Shown here piece by piece: positions 44,032 through 53,002 of a stretch of DNA of 64,000 nt. Both the position numbers and the translations under genes were made by a program. A model generated the notes under the pieces. It had not been told where the DNA came from and ran no database searches. It was given only the letters and a program-made list of their open reading frames with translations. The stretch spans positions 1,674,001-1,738,000 of the forward strand of contig JADKAM010000001.1 of NCBI GenBank assembly GCA_016715365.1. The letters are read 5' to 3'. Source of the DNA: Chitinophagaceae bacterium. Lineage in GTDB: Bacteria > Bacteroidota > Bacteroidia > Chitinophagales > Chitinophagaceae. How positions within the stretch are numbered: the stretch's first letter is position 1; every line of letters begins with the position of its first letter.

Positions 44032-45003
44032 TTAATGGAGCGTTGCGTTCCCGATCTTTTCCAGGATCTGGTGAGCAACTTCCATGGCACGGAACCCATC
44101 AAGCACACTAACGGGCGTGTCAGTATTATTTACAATAGCATTCCTGAATTCTTCCAGTTCCATTTTTATTGCATTTACATCCTGCACAAGCGGATTGGCA
44201 ATGGCAACCGTTTTTTTGCCGCTGTTGGTTTCAATATCAAAAGTAAAAACATTGCTGTCGCCGGGCGTGTTTAAACGGATGATCTCGGTTTTCTTTTCTA
44301 AAAAATCAATGCCGATGTATGCATCCTTTTGAAACAAACGCATTTTACGCATTTTTTTCATAGAAATGCGGCTGCTGGTAAGATTGGCCACACAGCCATT
44401 ATCAAATTCAATGCGAACGTTGGCAATATCGGGGGTATCGCTCATTACGGCCACGCCATTGGCGCTTATATAATTTACATTGCCTTTTACCAGGCTTAAA
44501 ATGATATCAATATCATGAATCATCAGGTCCAGTATCACACTCACATCGGTGCCACGGGGGTTAAACTGTGCCAGGCGGTGTACTTCAATAAACATGGGTT
44601 GTAACACCTGGTCTTTTAAGGCAAGAAAAGCAGGATTGAATCTTTCTACATGCCCCACCTGGAATTTTATGTTGGCTTCTTTGGCCAGTTTTACCAGTGC
44701 CTTTGCTTCTTCCATAGTATTGGCCAGTGGTTTTTCAACAAAAACATGTTTGCCTTTTTTTATGGCCTTTTCGCAAAGTTCAAAATGGCTGGTGGTAGGC
44801 GCTACAATATCAAGTGCATCACATGCATCAATTAGTTTTTCAACATCATCAAAGCGGGCTATGTTATATTTTTGAGCAACCTGCTCAGCATTTACATCAT
44901 CAGTATCAACAAAGCCAATCAATTGAACACCTTCAATTACTGCCCAGTTATTTAAATGAAATTTACCTAAATGACCTGCGCCTATAACACCTATTTTGAG
45001 CAT
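44032..45003 (-). CDS. Gfo/Idh/MocA-family oxidoreductase
   Basis: A 323-residue NAD(P)-dependent dehydrogenase. The Rossmann motif is IGVIGAGHLGKFH; the family EKPLA motif lies near residue 92 and the catalytic-domain HDIDI near residue 167. Members act on sugars or related alcohols. Its place 38 bp upstream of the sugar transferase on the same strand suggests nucleotide-sugar or surface-glycan metabolism, but the substrate is not visible. Confidence 0.9.
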   Translation of the reverse strand: MLKIGVIGAGHLGKFHLNNWAVIEGVQLIGFVDTDDVNAEQVAQKYNIARFDDVEKLIDACDALDIVAPTTSHFELCEKAIKKGKHVFVEKPLANTMEEAKALVKLAKEANIKFQVGHVERFNPAFLALKDQVLQPMFIEVHRLAQFNPRGTDVSVILDLMIHDIDIILSLVKGNVNYISANGVAVMSDTPDIANVRIEFDNGCVANLTSSRISMKKMRKMRLFQKDAYIGIDFLEKKTEIIRLNTPGDSNVFTFDIETNSGKKTVAIANPLVQDVNAIKMELEEFRNAIVNNTDTPVSVLDGFRAMEVAHQILEKIGNATLH

Positions 45004-45070
45004 AATTAATTTGTATAAAAAGATTTTTTAAAATTGTAAATCTGGTGCAAACTCGTTGTTTATAGCTCCT

Positions 45071-46054
45071 TTAGGAGTTTGGTGTTACTTCTTCCCAAAA
45101 ACCCATCTTACCAAACTTTTCAATACGCTGCTCCACTCTTTTATCTGCATCAATTGCCTTTAACTCTTTAATTACGGGCAGCAGATAATCTTTTAAAATA
45201 TCGGCAGCCTGCTGGTAATCCCAGTGCGTGCCTCCCAGTGGTTCGGGTATTACACCATCTACCAATCCAAAGCCCAGCATATCTTTACCGGTAAGGCGTA
45301 ATTGTTCGGCTGCAGTTTCTTTTTTATCCCAGCTGCGCCATAAAATACTGCTGCAGCTTTCCGGCGATATTACCGTGTACCAGGTATTCTCCATCATAAA
45401 AACCCTGTCGCCAACACCAATACCCAATGCACCGCCACTGGCGCCTTCGCCAATGATCACACATATTACCGGTACTTTCAGCCTGATCATTTCATAAATA
45501 TTTCTGGCAATGGCTTCACCCTGGCCTCTTTCTTCAGCCTCCAGACCGGGGAAAGCACCGGGTGTATCAATTAACGTAATAACCGGTTTATTAAATTTTT
45601 CGGCCAGTTTCATCAGGCGCAAAGCTTTTCTATATCCTTCGGGATTTGCCATACCAAAATTGCGCATTTGCCTGGTTTTGGTGTTTGAACCTTTTTGCTG
45701 GCCCAGTATCATCACTGTTTCTCCGCCCAGTTTTGCAAATCCACCAACCATAGCTTTATCGTCTTTCACATTTCTATCGCCGTGCAATTCAATAAAATCG
45801 GTACACATATTCTCTATGTACTTTAAAGTGTATGGCCTGTCGGGGTGGCGGCTAAGTTGTACTTTTTGCCAGGGCGTAACATTAGCCGTGAGGTGTTTTT
45901 TTGTTTCAACAATGCGCTCTTCCAGCATGGCAATAGCGCCGCTCATATTGGTTTTCGACTTTTCTGAAGTTATTTTCAGCTGTTCAATCTGGTCATATAG
46001 CTCTTTAATGGGTTTTTCGAAGTCGAGGAACTGACGTTTTTTTAATTCGATCAT
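45071..46054 (-). CDS. accA: Acetyl-CoA carboxylase carboxyltransferase subunit alpha
   Basis: A 327-residue AccA. It has the N-terminal coiled segment, LSRHPDRPYTLKYI, GDRNVKDDKAMVGGFA, TPGAFPGLEAEERGQ and GEGASGGALGIGVGD, all typical. With AccD it transfers carboxyl from carboxybiotin to acetyl-CoA for fatty acid synthesis. It is the last core gene before tRNA-Asp and is transcribed away from it. Confidence 0.97.
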   Translation of the reverse strand: MIELKKRQFLDFEKPIKELYDQIEQLKITSEKSKTNMSGAIAMLEERIVETKKHLTANVTPWQKVQLSRHPDRPYTLKYIENMCTDFIELHGDRNVKDDKAMVGGFAKLGGETVMILGQQKGSNTKTRQMRNFGMANPEGYRKALRLMKLAEKFNKPVITLIDTPGAFPGLEAEERGQGEAIARNIYEMIRLKVPVICVIIGEGASGGALGIGVGDRVFMMENTWYTVISPESCSSILWRSWDKKETAAEQLRLTGKDMLGFGLVDGVIPEPLGGTHWDYQQAADILKDYLLPVIKELKAIDADKRVEQRIEKFGKMGFWEEVTPNS

Positions 46055-46155
46055 GTAGTTGCGTTACAATTTAAATTAACAATTAAATGTTATTTGAACC
46101 TTTAGGAACTGTAAGATAGTTTGTAAAATTAGTGCTTACAATTTTTTTATAAAAG

Positions 46156-46188
46156 TTTTGGAACGGGAACTTAAGAAACCTATCTTTG
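46156..46188 (+). promoter_or_regulatory. Promoter of tRNA-Asp
   Basis: TTTTG at 46156-46160 and TATCTTTG at 46181-46188 are spaced by 20 bp, a clean Bacteroidota -33/-7 pair, about 60 bp before the tRNA. Confidence 0.75.
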
Positions 46189-46247
46189 CCGTCCCGAAAA
46201 ATGAGGCAAAAGCCATAACTGGTTTTGAAATCGGCACCCGGGTAGTT

Positions 46248-46324
46248 GGATCGGTAGTTCAGTTGGTTAGAATGCCGCCCTGTCACGGCGGAGGTCGCGG
46301 GTTCGAGTCCCGTCCGGTCCGCCA
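46248..46324 (+). tRNA. tRNA-Asp (anticodon GTC), probable island attachment site
   Basis: A tRNA with acceptor GGATCGG/CCGGTCC, anticodon loop CTGTCAC (GTC) and encoded CCA at 46322-46324. A tyrosine integrase follows downstream in the same orientation, the usual layout of elements inserted at a tRNA 3' end. The attachment core is probably the 3' half of this gene; a second copy was not found within the window. Confidence 0.96.
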
Positions 46325-46398
46325 ACAATAGACCAGATTTGCGCAGAACTGAGCAGGAGTGGGAACTCCAAAATTCAATTGCTCAACAAAACGCAGTA

Positions 46399-46443
46399 AC
46401 TCAATAAAATGCTCAACGATCTTCGTTGAGTTTTTTATTGAGT
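46399..46443. terminator. Long hairpin between tRNA-Asp and the integrase
   Basis: Two nested perfect stems: an outer 11 bp (46399-46409 with 46433-46443) and an inner 8 bp (46412-46419 with 46423-46430), split by a two-by-two internal loop. A-rich and T-rich edges make it a plausible bidirectional terminator insulating the tRNA from the island. Confidence 0.7.
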
Positions 46444-46511
46444 ACATGTCAAGCTGGCATTCCACGCTCAGGTACAAACTCAATAGATTTTTTACAAGCT
46501 TCCCCAAAAAG

Positions 46512-46551
46512 CCCAGGTCTTCCCCATTCAGTTCGGCAAGGAAGGCCTGGG
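46512..46551. other. GC-rich inverted repeat upstream of the integrase
   Basis: CCCAGGTCTTCC and GGAAGGCCTGGG (one wobble) form a 12-bp stem about 28 bp before the integrase start. It may regulate the integrase or be part of the recombination site. Confidence 0.5.
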
Positions 46552-46578
46552 GTTTAAGAACTTTGTAAAATCTATTGT

Positions 46579-47820
46579 ATGGCATATAATCAAAACAATA
46601 CCAACCTTCCAACCTTCCTGGTTTATCCCAAGCGCAAATCTTCGGGTAATCCTACAGCCGACCTGTATATTCAGTTCAGCTACCAGCTGAATAAGATCAA
46701 TAAGTGCCTGGGAATCAAAATTGAATGTAAGCAGTGGGACCATTTAACCCATTCTATTATCGGCCAGCCCATGCATAATCAACTGCTTTATCAAAAAGTG
46801 GAGGAATACAAGCAAAAACTGATGGGTGCGTATTATATGCTCGTTCAAAACGGGGGAGAAGTAACACTACGTGAAATTGTAGATATGGCTTTTGGCAAAG
46901 AGGGTGGCAAAATCTACTCCCTTTTCAGCGTGTTTGGGGATCTGATACTGAAAATGGAAAAAATGATCCAGCCAGGAAAAAGCAGGGCCAACCTTATAAA
47001 ACACAGATCCTGCTTGAACCATTTAAAAAACTTTGTGCGGCTGCATCACCGGTCAAATGAAATGCCTTTTTCCAGGATCAACCGGCAGTTTATTGATGAC
47101 TTTGAATCCTACCTGAAATTTGAAGGAGGTAATACACATAATTCGGCCAATAAAATGCTGCAGATTTTTAAAAAAGTATACCGAATTGCTGTTGATAATC
47201 GCTGGACGGCACACAATGCTTTTGCAGGCAGGCGGTTAACTTACAAGAAAGTTGCCAAACCATTTTTAAGCAGCGTAGAGTTAAAAACAATTAAGGATCA
47301 TGAATTTAGCTGCGACCGTCTTTCCAGGGTAAGGGATTGTTTTATTTTTAGCTGCTTCACAGGGCTGGCCTATATTGATATCTCTACGTTGCGAAGAGAG
47401 CATATAGAATATAATGCTGCCATTGACCAATACTTTATCAGGAAAAACCGGGAGAAAACGGGTGTAGAATCAATTATACCACTTTTTAAACCGGCAAAAG
47501 AAATTTTAGATAAATATACACCTGAGTGGATAAAAAGCACTTCTGAAACAACTTTATTACCTGTAATTTCAAATCAGCGGTATAATGCATATCTGAAACA
47601 GGTGGCTGCATTTTGCGGACTGCAGAAGTTATTATCGAGCCATGTGGGTAGACATTCGTTTGCAAGTACGGTAACACTGGAGAATGGGGTGTCAATTGAG
47701 AGCGTTTCAAAGATGCTCGGTCATTCTAAGCTGAGCCAGACCCAGCAGTATGCTAAAGTTACTGAAATGAAAATTGAGAAAGATACCAGAAAGTTATTCA
47801 TTATGCTTAATCAATCGTAA
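46579..47820 (+). CDS. Site-specific tyrosine integrase of the island
   Basis: A 413-residue integrase. It has an arm-binding N-terminus (about 1-100), a core-binding domain (about 110-215) and a catalytic domain. Visible catalytic residues are Lys in NREKTG, His and Arg in HVGRHSFAST, His in LGHSKLS and the Tyr in QQYAK. The first Arg, expected in the TGLAYID motif, is replaced by Ala, as is common in Bacteroidota mobile-element integrases related to IntDOT. It lies just inside the boundary set by tRNA-Asp and is the best evidence for an integrative element. Confidence 0.93.
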   Translation: MAYNQNNTNLPTFLVYPKRKSSGNPTADLYIQFSYQLNKINKCLGIKIECKQWDHLTHSIIGQPMHNQLLYQKVEEYKQKLMGAYYMLVQNGGEVTLREIVDMAFGKEGGKIYSLFSVFGDLILKMEKMIQPGKSRANLIKHRSCLNHLKNFVRLHHRSNEMPFSRINRQFIDDFESYLKFEGGNTHNSANKMLQIFKKVYRIAVDNRWTAHNAFAGRRLTYKKVAKPFLSSVELKTIKDHEFSCDRLSRVRDCFIFSCFTGLAYIDISTLRREHIEYNAAIDQYFIRKNREKTGVESIIPLFKPAKEILDKYTPEWIKSTSETTLLPVISNQRYNAYLKQVAAFCGLQKLLSSHVGRHSFASTVTLENGVSIESVSKMLGHSKLSQTQQYAKVTEMKIEKDTRKLFIMLNQS

Positions 47821-47827
47821 AACCAGT

Positions 47828-48711
47828 ATGAAAATGGAAGCAGAAAAAGTTATCGGAAATCTTAGAACCGGTATTGATTGCGTGTTAAATAAAGTACCTA
47901 TTAACTATGTTGTTTGCAAATCAAGAAAATCCGAAATAGAAGGTTGGACTTTTAAGAAGTATGAAAAGTATTTAAAAGGCGATAGTAATCATAAAATTGA
48001 GGTTAATACGGCCATCTTCTTGAATGATTTTAGTGAAACAGGACTTAGTGCACAGTATATTGATGATTCCCGCACCAGGAAGTTGAATTATTTGAAAAAA
48101 CATTTAAGGAAGAGTTAAATGTAATAATCTCAAAAGGAGAATATTTTTCTGAAATAAATGATCTGTTTATCGAATCATTTACAAAAATAGAAGCAGCAAT
48201 TTCTAAGCTAAACTTTGAAACATGGCTTAAAGAAAATGGTGTAAATAATAAGGAAAATATTTTGTGGTTATTAATTGGTAGGGAAAGAAGAACATACAGA
48301 GGGATATTTTTTGATGTTGCAACAAATTGTATGCGTGATTTTGAACACACGTTTAAGTTAAGAATAAATGTATTGAGGGACATAAAGTATTATTTAGTGG
48401 ATGTGTATTCAAATTTTTTTGTGGGTCCACTGTACGGGTCTTTACCCAAACTTGTAATTCATCCCTCAAAGGCCGATATAAGCGGTTTGATAAACGCCTT
48501 ATGTGATCCCAATTTTTTTGAAAATGCTGAGGATTTGAGATCAGTGTTGTTGCAGTTATTTAATCTTACTGGCAAGGATTATAGAACATACATTCATGAA
48601 TTCACTGAAAGAAAAAGAATAGCCACTAAATTTCATAAAAAGTTTATTAATTCTTTTCTTCCTAAAGAATCTTGTACCATATATTGGAGTGAAAAAAACG
48701 AATTGAAATAG
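47828..48711 (+). pseudogene. Frameshifted hypothetical gene next to the integrase
   Basis: The frame opened at ATG 47828 runs to about 48080. It then continues without stop in another frame (from about 48067) to 48711. Joined, they give about 294 residues: a basic N-terminal half with ESEIEGWTFKKYEKYLK-like character and a C-terminal half with ENILWLLIGRERRTYRG. I do not recognise the family. A single-base change near 48070-48090 is the simplest cause. It is eight bases after the integrase stop, so the two were probably co-transcribed. Confidence 0.6.
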
Positions 48712-48739
48712 CTAGTACTAAAAAATATTGTAATTAGGA

Positions 48740-48768
48740 GAACTCCCGACTATTAATGTCGGGAGTTC
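48740..48768. terminator. Hairpin after the frameshifted gene
   Basis: A perfect 11-bp stem, GAACTCCCGAC with GTCGGGAGTTC, and a seven-base loop. No T tract follows, so termination is possible but unproven. Confidence 0.55.
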
Positions 48769-48830
48769 GAGTATATGTTTGAAACAAAAAGCTGTTTTTT
48801 TGTGGTATTAAATAATTAAAATTTATAACC

Positions 48831-49088
48831 ATGAAATTACAACACTTATCAGAAGAAATCGTGAATGAAATCAAAGAGCTAGTAAAAAATTTGATTGAAA
48901 AGCATCACCGACCTGCAACGGAGGTAATTATTGATGACGTTGATTTACGGGGTATGCTTAAAATCTCCCGTAGAACGGCGCTGGAATACAGGCGATCCAA
49001 CCTGCTGGTTTACTACAAAATTGAAAATAAGATCTATTATTTTCTGGCAGATGTCATAAACTTTATTAAAAAAGCCGGCAAAAAATGA
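48831..49088 (+). CDS. Helix-turn-helix protein (excisionase-like)
   Basis: An 85-residue basic protein. The segment VDLRGMLKISRRTALEYRRSNLLVYYKIENKIYYFLADVINFIK has the winged HTH layout of MerR/excisionase-like HTH_17 proteins common on Bacteroidota mobile elements. It may direct excision or regulate the island. The stop overlaps the next start as ATGA. Confidence 0.8.
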   Translation: MKLQHLSEEIVNEIKELVKNLIEKHHRPATEVIIDDVDLRGMLKISRRTALEYRRSNLLVYYKIENKIYYFLADVINFIKKAGKK

Positions 49089-49666
49089 ATACACTTAACA
49101 TTAACTGTGGCAGCTGTGGGATACCCATGGTTGATCCACACGGTAACATGCGTTATCATTCTGATTGCGCCTATATCGAAAAAAAGAAGACATCTAAGGC
49201 CGAGTATGCAAGAAAGAGTAAACAAGCGAACCCAACCTGGGCCAATGAAAAAATTTTGAGGGAGCATTTTTTTCGGAATAGAGCTGCCCATGACTTTGAG
49301 CCGGACGACTTGGAAGCGGCAGGATTAGACTTTACTCTATATTCAGAAGAGAGAAATGTTGCCGGTACCATCATTTACTGTATGCGAAAATTCGGTTTTT
49401 CATTTTTACAAAATAAAAATTGTTATATGCAAACTCTGATAACTGCACCCAAATGGGAATCATTATATTTAAAGTCATATCCCCCCGCTAGTATCATGAG
49501 CACCCCGGCGGTGCCAAAAATTGATGAAATCCAAAGTGCCGGTGGAACAATTCCATGGGTGACTATCGGGGTCGTGGTGGTGGTAGTTTGCTGCACTGTT
49601 TATTTAATTAACCAGCACCGGCAGGAGATTGAAAGGAGAAGGCAGATTAACGTAGGGATGCGATAA
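49085..49666 (+). CDS. Hypothetical protein with zinc-binding N-terminus and one membrane helix
   Basis: A 193-residue protein that I do not recognise. The N-terminus holds CGSCGIP followed by HSDC, a likely zinc finger. A single hydrophobic helix lies near residues 160-182 (WVTIGVVVVVVCC), followed by a short charged tail. The layout resembles small membrane-anchored proteins of mobile elements. It is translationally coupled to the HTH gene by a four-base overlap. Confidence 0.7.
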   Translation: MNTLNINCGSCGIPMVDPHGNMRYHSDCAYIEKKKTSKAEYARKSKQANPTWANEKILREHFFRNRAAHDFEPDDLEAAGLDFTLYSEERNVAGTIIYCMRKFGFSFLQNKNCYMQTLITAPKWESLYLKSYPPASIMSTPAVPKIDEIQSAGGTIPWVTIGVVVVVVCCTVYLINQHRQEIERRRQINVGMR

Positions 49667-49723
49667 AACACCGGGTGCCGTTCAATCACAATGAATGCTC
49701 AGCCATAATCCATTACCTGGCAT

Positions 49724-49905
49724 TTAGATTCTAATGTCAAAAATTATTGCAACCTTAATTTTTGACATTAGAATCTTGTTTGATAATTCTTCGGACTTTA
49801 GATATTCTGCTAAAGAGATCTCCGCATTTGGTCTATGCTGTAATATATGATTTTTTAATTCTATCGCTATATCTTCTCCATCGATTTCTAAAACTAGTCT
49901 TCATT
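49724..49905 (-). pseudogene. Coding remnant on the minus strand
   Basis: About 58 codons read without stop up to 49724, including EIDGEDIAIELKNHILQ and AEYLKSEELSNKILMSKIK, with one apparent frameshift near the putative start. No family is recognised. Its 3' end runs into the perfect inverted repeat at 49726, so the repeat supplied or disturbed the end of the gene. Confidence 0.35.
49726..49776. repeat. Perfect 21-bp inverted repeat
   Basis: The arms 49726-49746 and 49756-49776 are exact reverse complements around a nine-base loop. This is the longest perfect hairpin in the window. It lies about 60 bp after the last intact gene of the integrase side and may be a bidirectional terminator or an element end. 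Confidence 0.85.
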
Positions 49906-50776
49906 TTTTCCAAATAAAATGTAATTGATATTTTTAGTTTAATGCTATACTAATAAGGTGAGAAGTTGTCAAAGCTAAACCAATGATTTCCATTATAACG
50001 TCCCATCTGAATTCAGTAATACTCCATTTGCTTATGAAGTCACAATAACAGATATGGAAAAATGGCAGGAACACTGATTTTCCTTATAATATGCATTGTA
50101 GTAGATTCTGAAACACCAGCCACAGTGGCAAAAATACTGGGATTATAAAGAATAGTTTTGGGCTCAATACAGCAATGATGAAATCGAATCGGTATGTTAT
50201 GGCATCCTACACATAATGAAAGACAACCTCAAAAACTTACCATAAATTAATTCACACAATAAACTAAAATCAACGAACATCAAAAACTACACATCCACTA
50301 TCGAAGACTCCAGGTCAATGGCAAAAATCGAAGAACTCCTTGTTGAGATCGGGGCCAAACATCAACAAGCAATACTACAATAAAGTATGTACCGGCATTA
50401 CTTTTCTACTTTTCGACCTGCAGCTACAGCAAACGCTACCATTCCACCTTAAAGCCCAGGTCGAAGTATGTTTTACTATTCTCTGAATGATGCAGCGCCC
50501 CTGGCCTGACACCCGTGCCACCCTGGAGCAGCAGGTTAACAAACAGCCTGAAAGATTCTTTCCGACTTGACCTGAAATTCAATGTAACTCGATTTTGCTT
50601 GGCCAGGCAAAACCATTCCAGATGTTTCTGCCATTCATCTACGACATGAAAACATCCGAAACACTATTCGATAAGGTAACAAATGGCAATCTAAATCTCT
50701 TACTTGGATAAAATCACCACAATTGGTTTAATTTTAGATACGACAATACTGGTGTTTCCTGCAATTATAAGAGACC
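49906..50776. other. Decayed stretch with no intact gene
   Basis: About 870 bp with stops in all frames. Fragments that look coding are interspersed, for example near 50090-50150, and a recognisable but broken gene at about 50270-50712. No tRNA, IS end or transposase was seen. Confidence 0.65.
50270..50712 (+). pseudogene. Degenerate phage/plasmid-type hypothetical gene
   Basis: Frames can be pieced together as NIKNYTSTIEDSRSMAKIEELLVEIGAK, then a middle with TRATLEQQVN, and an end with FQMFLPFIYDMKTSETLFDKV. This order resembles a small protein family common on phages and plasmids (about 150 residues, unnamed). At least three frameshifts separate the pieces. The assignment rests on recalled pattern only. 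Confidence 0.45.
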
Positions 50777-51603
50777 ATGCGTAATTCTACAGACCTTTGT
50801 TTACTGTGCCAGGCTAACCTGGCAATAAAGAAAAATTCACACATTTTTCCAAAATTCATGTCTACTAATTTTTTAGGCGACAATAGAAAAGGTTATGACC
50901 TCAATAGCGATACTGCATTAGATAAAAAGCCAAGGGTCATTCAAGATTCCCCAAAAGAAGACTATATTCTTTGTGAAGATTGTGAAGCTTACTCGGGGTT
51001 TTAGAAGGGATTTCAATGAAGCTTTACTAATTGGAAAGGCAAAGTCATGAATAGTGAATTTTCAATTCATCGGATAATAAATGGTTCATATAACCTCGAA
51101 TGTACCGCAGTTGATCCCTAAAACCATAAAACTTTTTACTCTACCAATATTTTGGCGGGCAAGTATTATCTTGAGCTCAGATTTATTTCGAAGACATGAA
51201 AATAGTGCAAGACTTAGAAGATGAATTAAGAGACATACTATTGACATATAAAGCCACAAAGAAAAAGGAATATTTAAAATTACTTGCCGTAAAACCTTCT
51301 TTTAAAATATTTCCAACCACTATAATAACTGCAATCAAATTCAAAGATCAAACGGAAAATATCCTTCATGTACCATACTCTTATGATCCATACTCATTAA
51401 TCGTTGACAGATTTAGCTTTATTTTGTTTAGGACTCCAGAAGAAATCAAAATTGACGAGGTAAGACAGTTCAGCAATCTAACAATTGAAGATTGCAAGAT
51501 GCTTGTATTTTCGCCACAACTTTGGTATGACACGGTTCTGAAGAGAGCTTATGAATTATTAGCGAAGCAGACAATCAAAACAAAATTTGAGAAAGAACTT
51601 TAA
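50777..51603 (+). pseudogene. Frameshifted HNH-like zinc-binding gene
   Basis: The first piece (50777-51004) has CLLCQ, HIFPKFM and CEDCE, the two Cys pairs and His of a family of HNH-like proteins. After a shift near 51000 the text continues with LEGISMKLY and LECTAVDP. After further shifts it gives IKLFTLPIFWRASI. The final intact piece (51196-51603, 135 residues) has DLEDELRDILL and YDPYSLIVDRFSFILF, matching the C-terminal part as I recall the family. At least three frame breaks show decay. The last piece is close to the nuclease gene downstream (2 bp gap). Confidence 0.6.
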
Positions 51604-51605
51604 CT

Positions 51606-52013
51606 ATGTGTAAACTAACAGAAGATGAAACGGTATCAATTTTAGCCGGCTACTTGAAACAAAGTGGCTGGGCAATTAACAGTTTTTGCTTAGGCCAAAA
51701 ACACGGAACAGACATTATAGCTTCTAAACCAAATACCACACTTGTTGTTGAAGCTAAAGGTGCAAAAGCAGGAAATAACTCACCTACAAAAAGACGTGAG
51801 CATTTTGATAGTGGACAAATAAAAACTCACTTTGGAAAAGCACTTGTAAAAATTCTTGATGAAAAATATCATAATCCAAAAAATAAATTTGCAATTGCTC
51901 ACCCTGACGATGAAGACATTAAAAGAACAATCGGGCACTTGATACCATTTTTAAGAACTTTAGGCATCAAACATTTTTGGGTTTCGGGAGACGGAACTGT
52001 AATTGAAGAATAA
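51606..52013 (+). CDS. Small PD-(D/E)XK nuclease-like protein
   Basis: A 135-residue protein. HGTDIIASKPNTTLVVEAKGAKA holds the Asp and the E-x-K of a restriction-endonuclease fold, similar to Mrr-type cores. An N-terminal helix with VSILAGYLKQSGW precedes it. It is short and lacks a separate DNA-binding domain, so it may work as part of a complex. It is tightly packed: two bases after the upstream frame and one base before the protease ATG, which suggests one operon. The frame is intact. Confidence 0.7.
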   Translation: MCKLTEDETVSILAGYLKQSGWAINSFCLGQKHGTDIIASKPNTTLVVEAKGAKAGNNSPTKRREHFDSGQIKTHFGKALVKILDEKYHNPKNKFAIAHPDDEDIKRTIGHLIPFLRTLGIKHFWVSGDGTVIEE

Positions 52014-52014
52014 T

Positions 52015-52821
52015 ATGAAAACAACAGACCAAATTTCACTACAAGAAGTTTTAGTGAAGACTTCGTATCAAACTCAAACAACTTTGCCAACTGACAAGCT
52101 ATGTGAAAATCCACTTGCTTTTGGTTCAGGTTTTATAGTTAAATATCAAAACGAACAATTCTTCGTGACGGCTGACCATACATTGCATCTTGATGACTAT
52201 AAAGAAGGTATCAATGAAAGAACAGGGAATGAAAATGTAGTTTCAATATTCACCAACTACAGCCCGCCTGAAGATTTCCTTTCAACAGTATTGACGCCTT
52301 TAGGTGGTTTTTATTATATGGAGCAATTTAACCTTGACAAACCTGAGGATGCTGATGAACTTGTTGATGTTACACTTTGCAAGATGAAAGAAATTAACTT
52401 ACAATATCCCTTTCTCTGCGATGATATTCAATTTGCAAAACAACATAAGCTCACGATTCCGACCGAATGTTTTAGCGAACCACAAGCCGGCAAAAACTAT
52501 TTTATATTCGGAAAAATAAAAACAAGAAATGAGGGTATAAGAGTTGAAAGAGAGAAAACAGTAAAGGAGTGTTTAATGTTTAATTCAAAAGTAGGTGACT
52601 ACTTTTTATTCAATACTCCGGAAATAATTACTGACTTAGAAGATTGGGAAGGATTAAGTGGTTCACCCATAATAAGCGAAGATGGGGATTGCGTTGGAGT
52701 TCTCTGTTCCTTAAAAGAGAATTCAAAGTCAATTTGGGTAATGCCAATTGCTAAAGTCAAGATGTTAATTGAGGTTGCAATTCAACAAGATAAATTAGAA
52801 ACGCTACATGACAAAAAATAA
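52015..52821 (+). CDS. Trypsin-like serine protease, cytoplasmic
   Basis: A 268-residue protein. AFGSGFIVKYQNEQFFVTADHTLH contains the His, and EGLSGSPIISEDGDCVGVLCSL contains the nucleophile Ser in a GxSGSP context, the chymotrypsin-fold pattern. A candidate Asp lies in the region between. There is no signal peptide, unlike most bacterial trypsins, so it acts in the cytoplasm. The ATG at 52015 is preferred over a TTG twelve bases earlier. The neighbouring nucleases make an effector-activating protease plausible, but this is inference. Confidence 0.75.
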   Translation: MKTTDQISLQEVLVKTSYQTQTTLPTDKLCENPLAFGSGFIVKYQNEQFFVTADHTLHLDDYKEGINERTGNENVVSIFTNYSPPEDFLSTVLTPLGGFYYMEQFNLDKPEDADELVDVTLCKMKEINLQYPFLCDDIQFAKQHKLTIPTECFSEPQAGKNYFIFGKIKTRNEGIRVEREKTVKECLMFNSKVGDYFLFNTPEIITDLEDWEGLSGSPIISEDGDCVGVLCSLKENSKSIWVMPIAKVKMLIEVAIQQDKLETLHDKK

Positions 52822-53002
52822 ACCACCCCTAACAAGCAGTAGTGCGGACTTAAGTCTTGTCCCTCCGGGAATAACTGATATTTTGCTAATGTATAAAATT
52901 GACGACTTCGACAGGCTTAATCTAACGCTTTCAAAAGGCAAAATCACTTGTATAATTGACTCAGTAACAGGTGTGACACTTAAATCTTTCATAAACGATT
53001 GA
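52808..53002 (+). CDS. Small hypothetical protein of the protease-nuclease cassette
   Basis: A 64-residue protein that overlaps the protease 3' end by 14 bases. It has a Pro/Ser-rich start and a strand-rich remainder with DILLMYKIDDFDRLNLTLSKGKITCIID. No family is recognised. The overlap pattern suggests it is made with its neighbours; it may be an inhibitor or adaptor, but nothing in the sequence shows this. Confidence 0.5.
   Translation: MTKNKPPLTSSSADLSLVPPGITDILLMYKIDDFDRLNLTLSKGKITCIIDSVTGVTLKSFIND

Noticed and set aside
46083..46612. Minus-strand frames over tRNA-Asp with RTGLEPATSAVTGRHSNQL- and GRDSNPRP-like text
   Set aside because: These are well-known false translations of the antisense strand of tRNA regions; the tRNA-Asp cloverleaf explains the sequence.
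48740..49776. Possible CRISPR-like array suggested by repeated hairpins
   Set aside because: The hairpins at 48740 and 49726 have unrelated sequences and there are no regularly spaced repeats.
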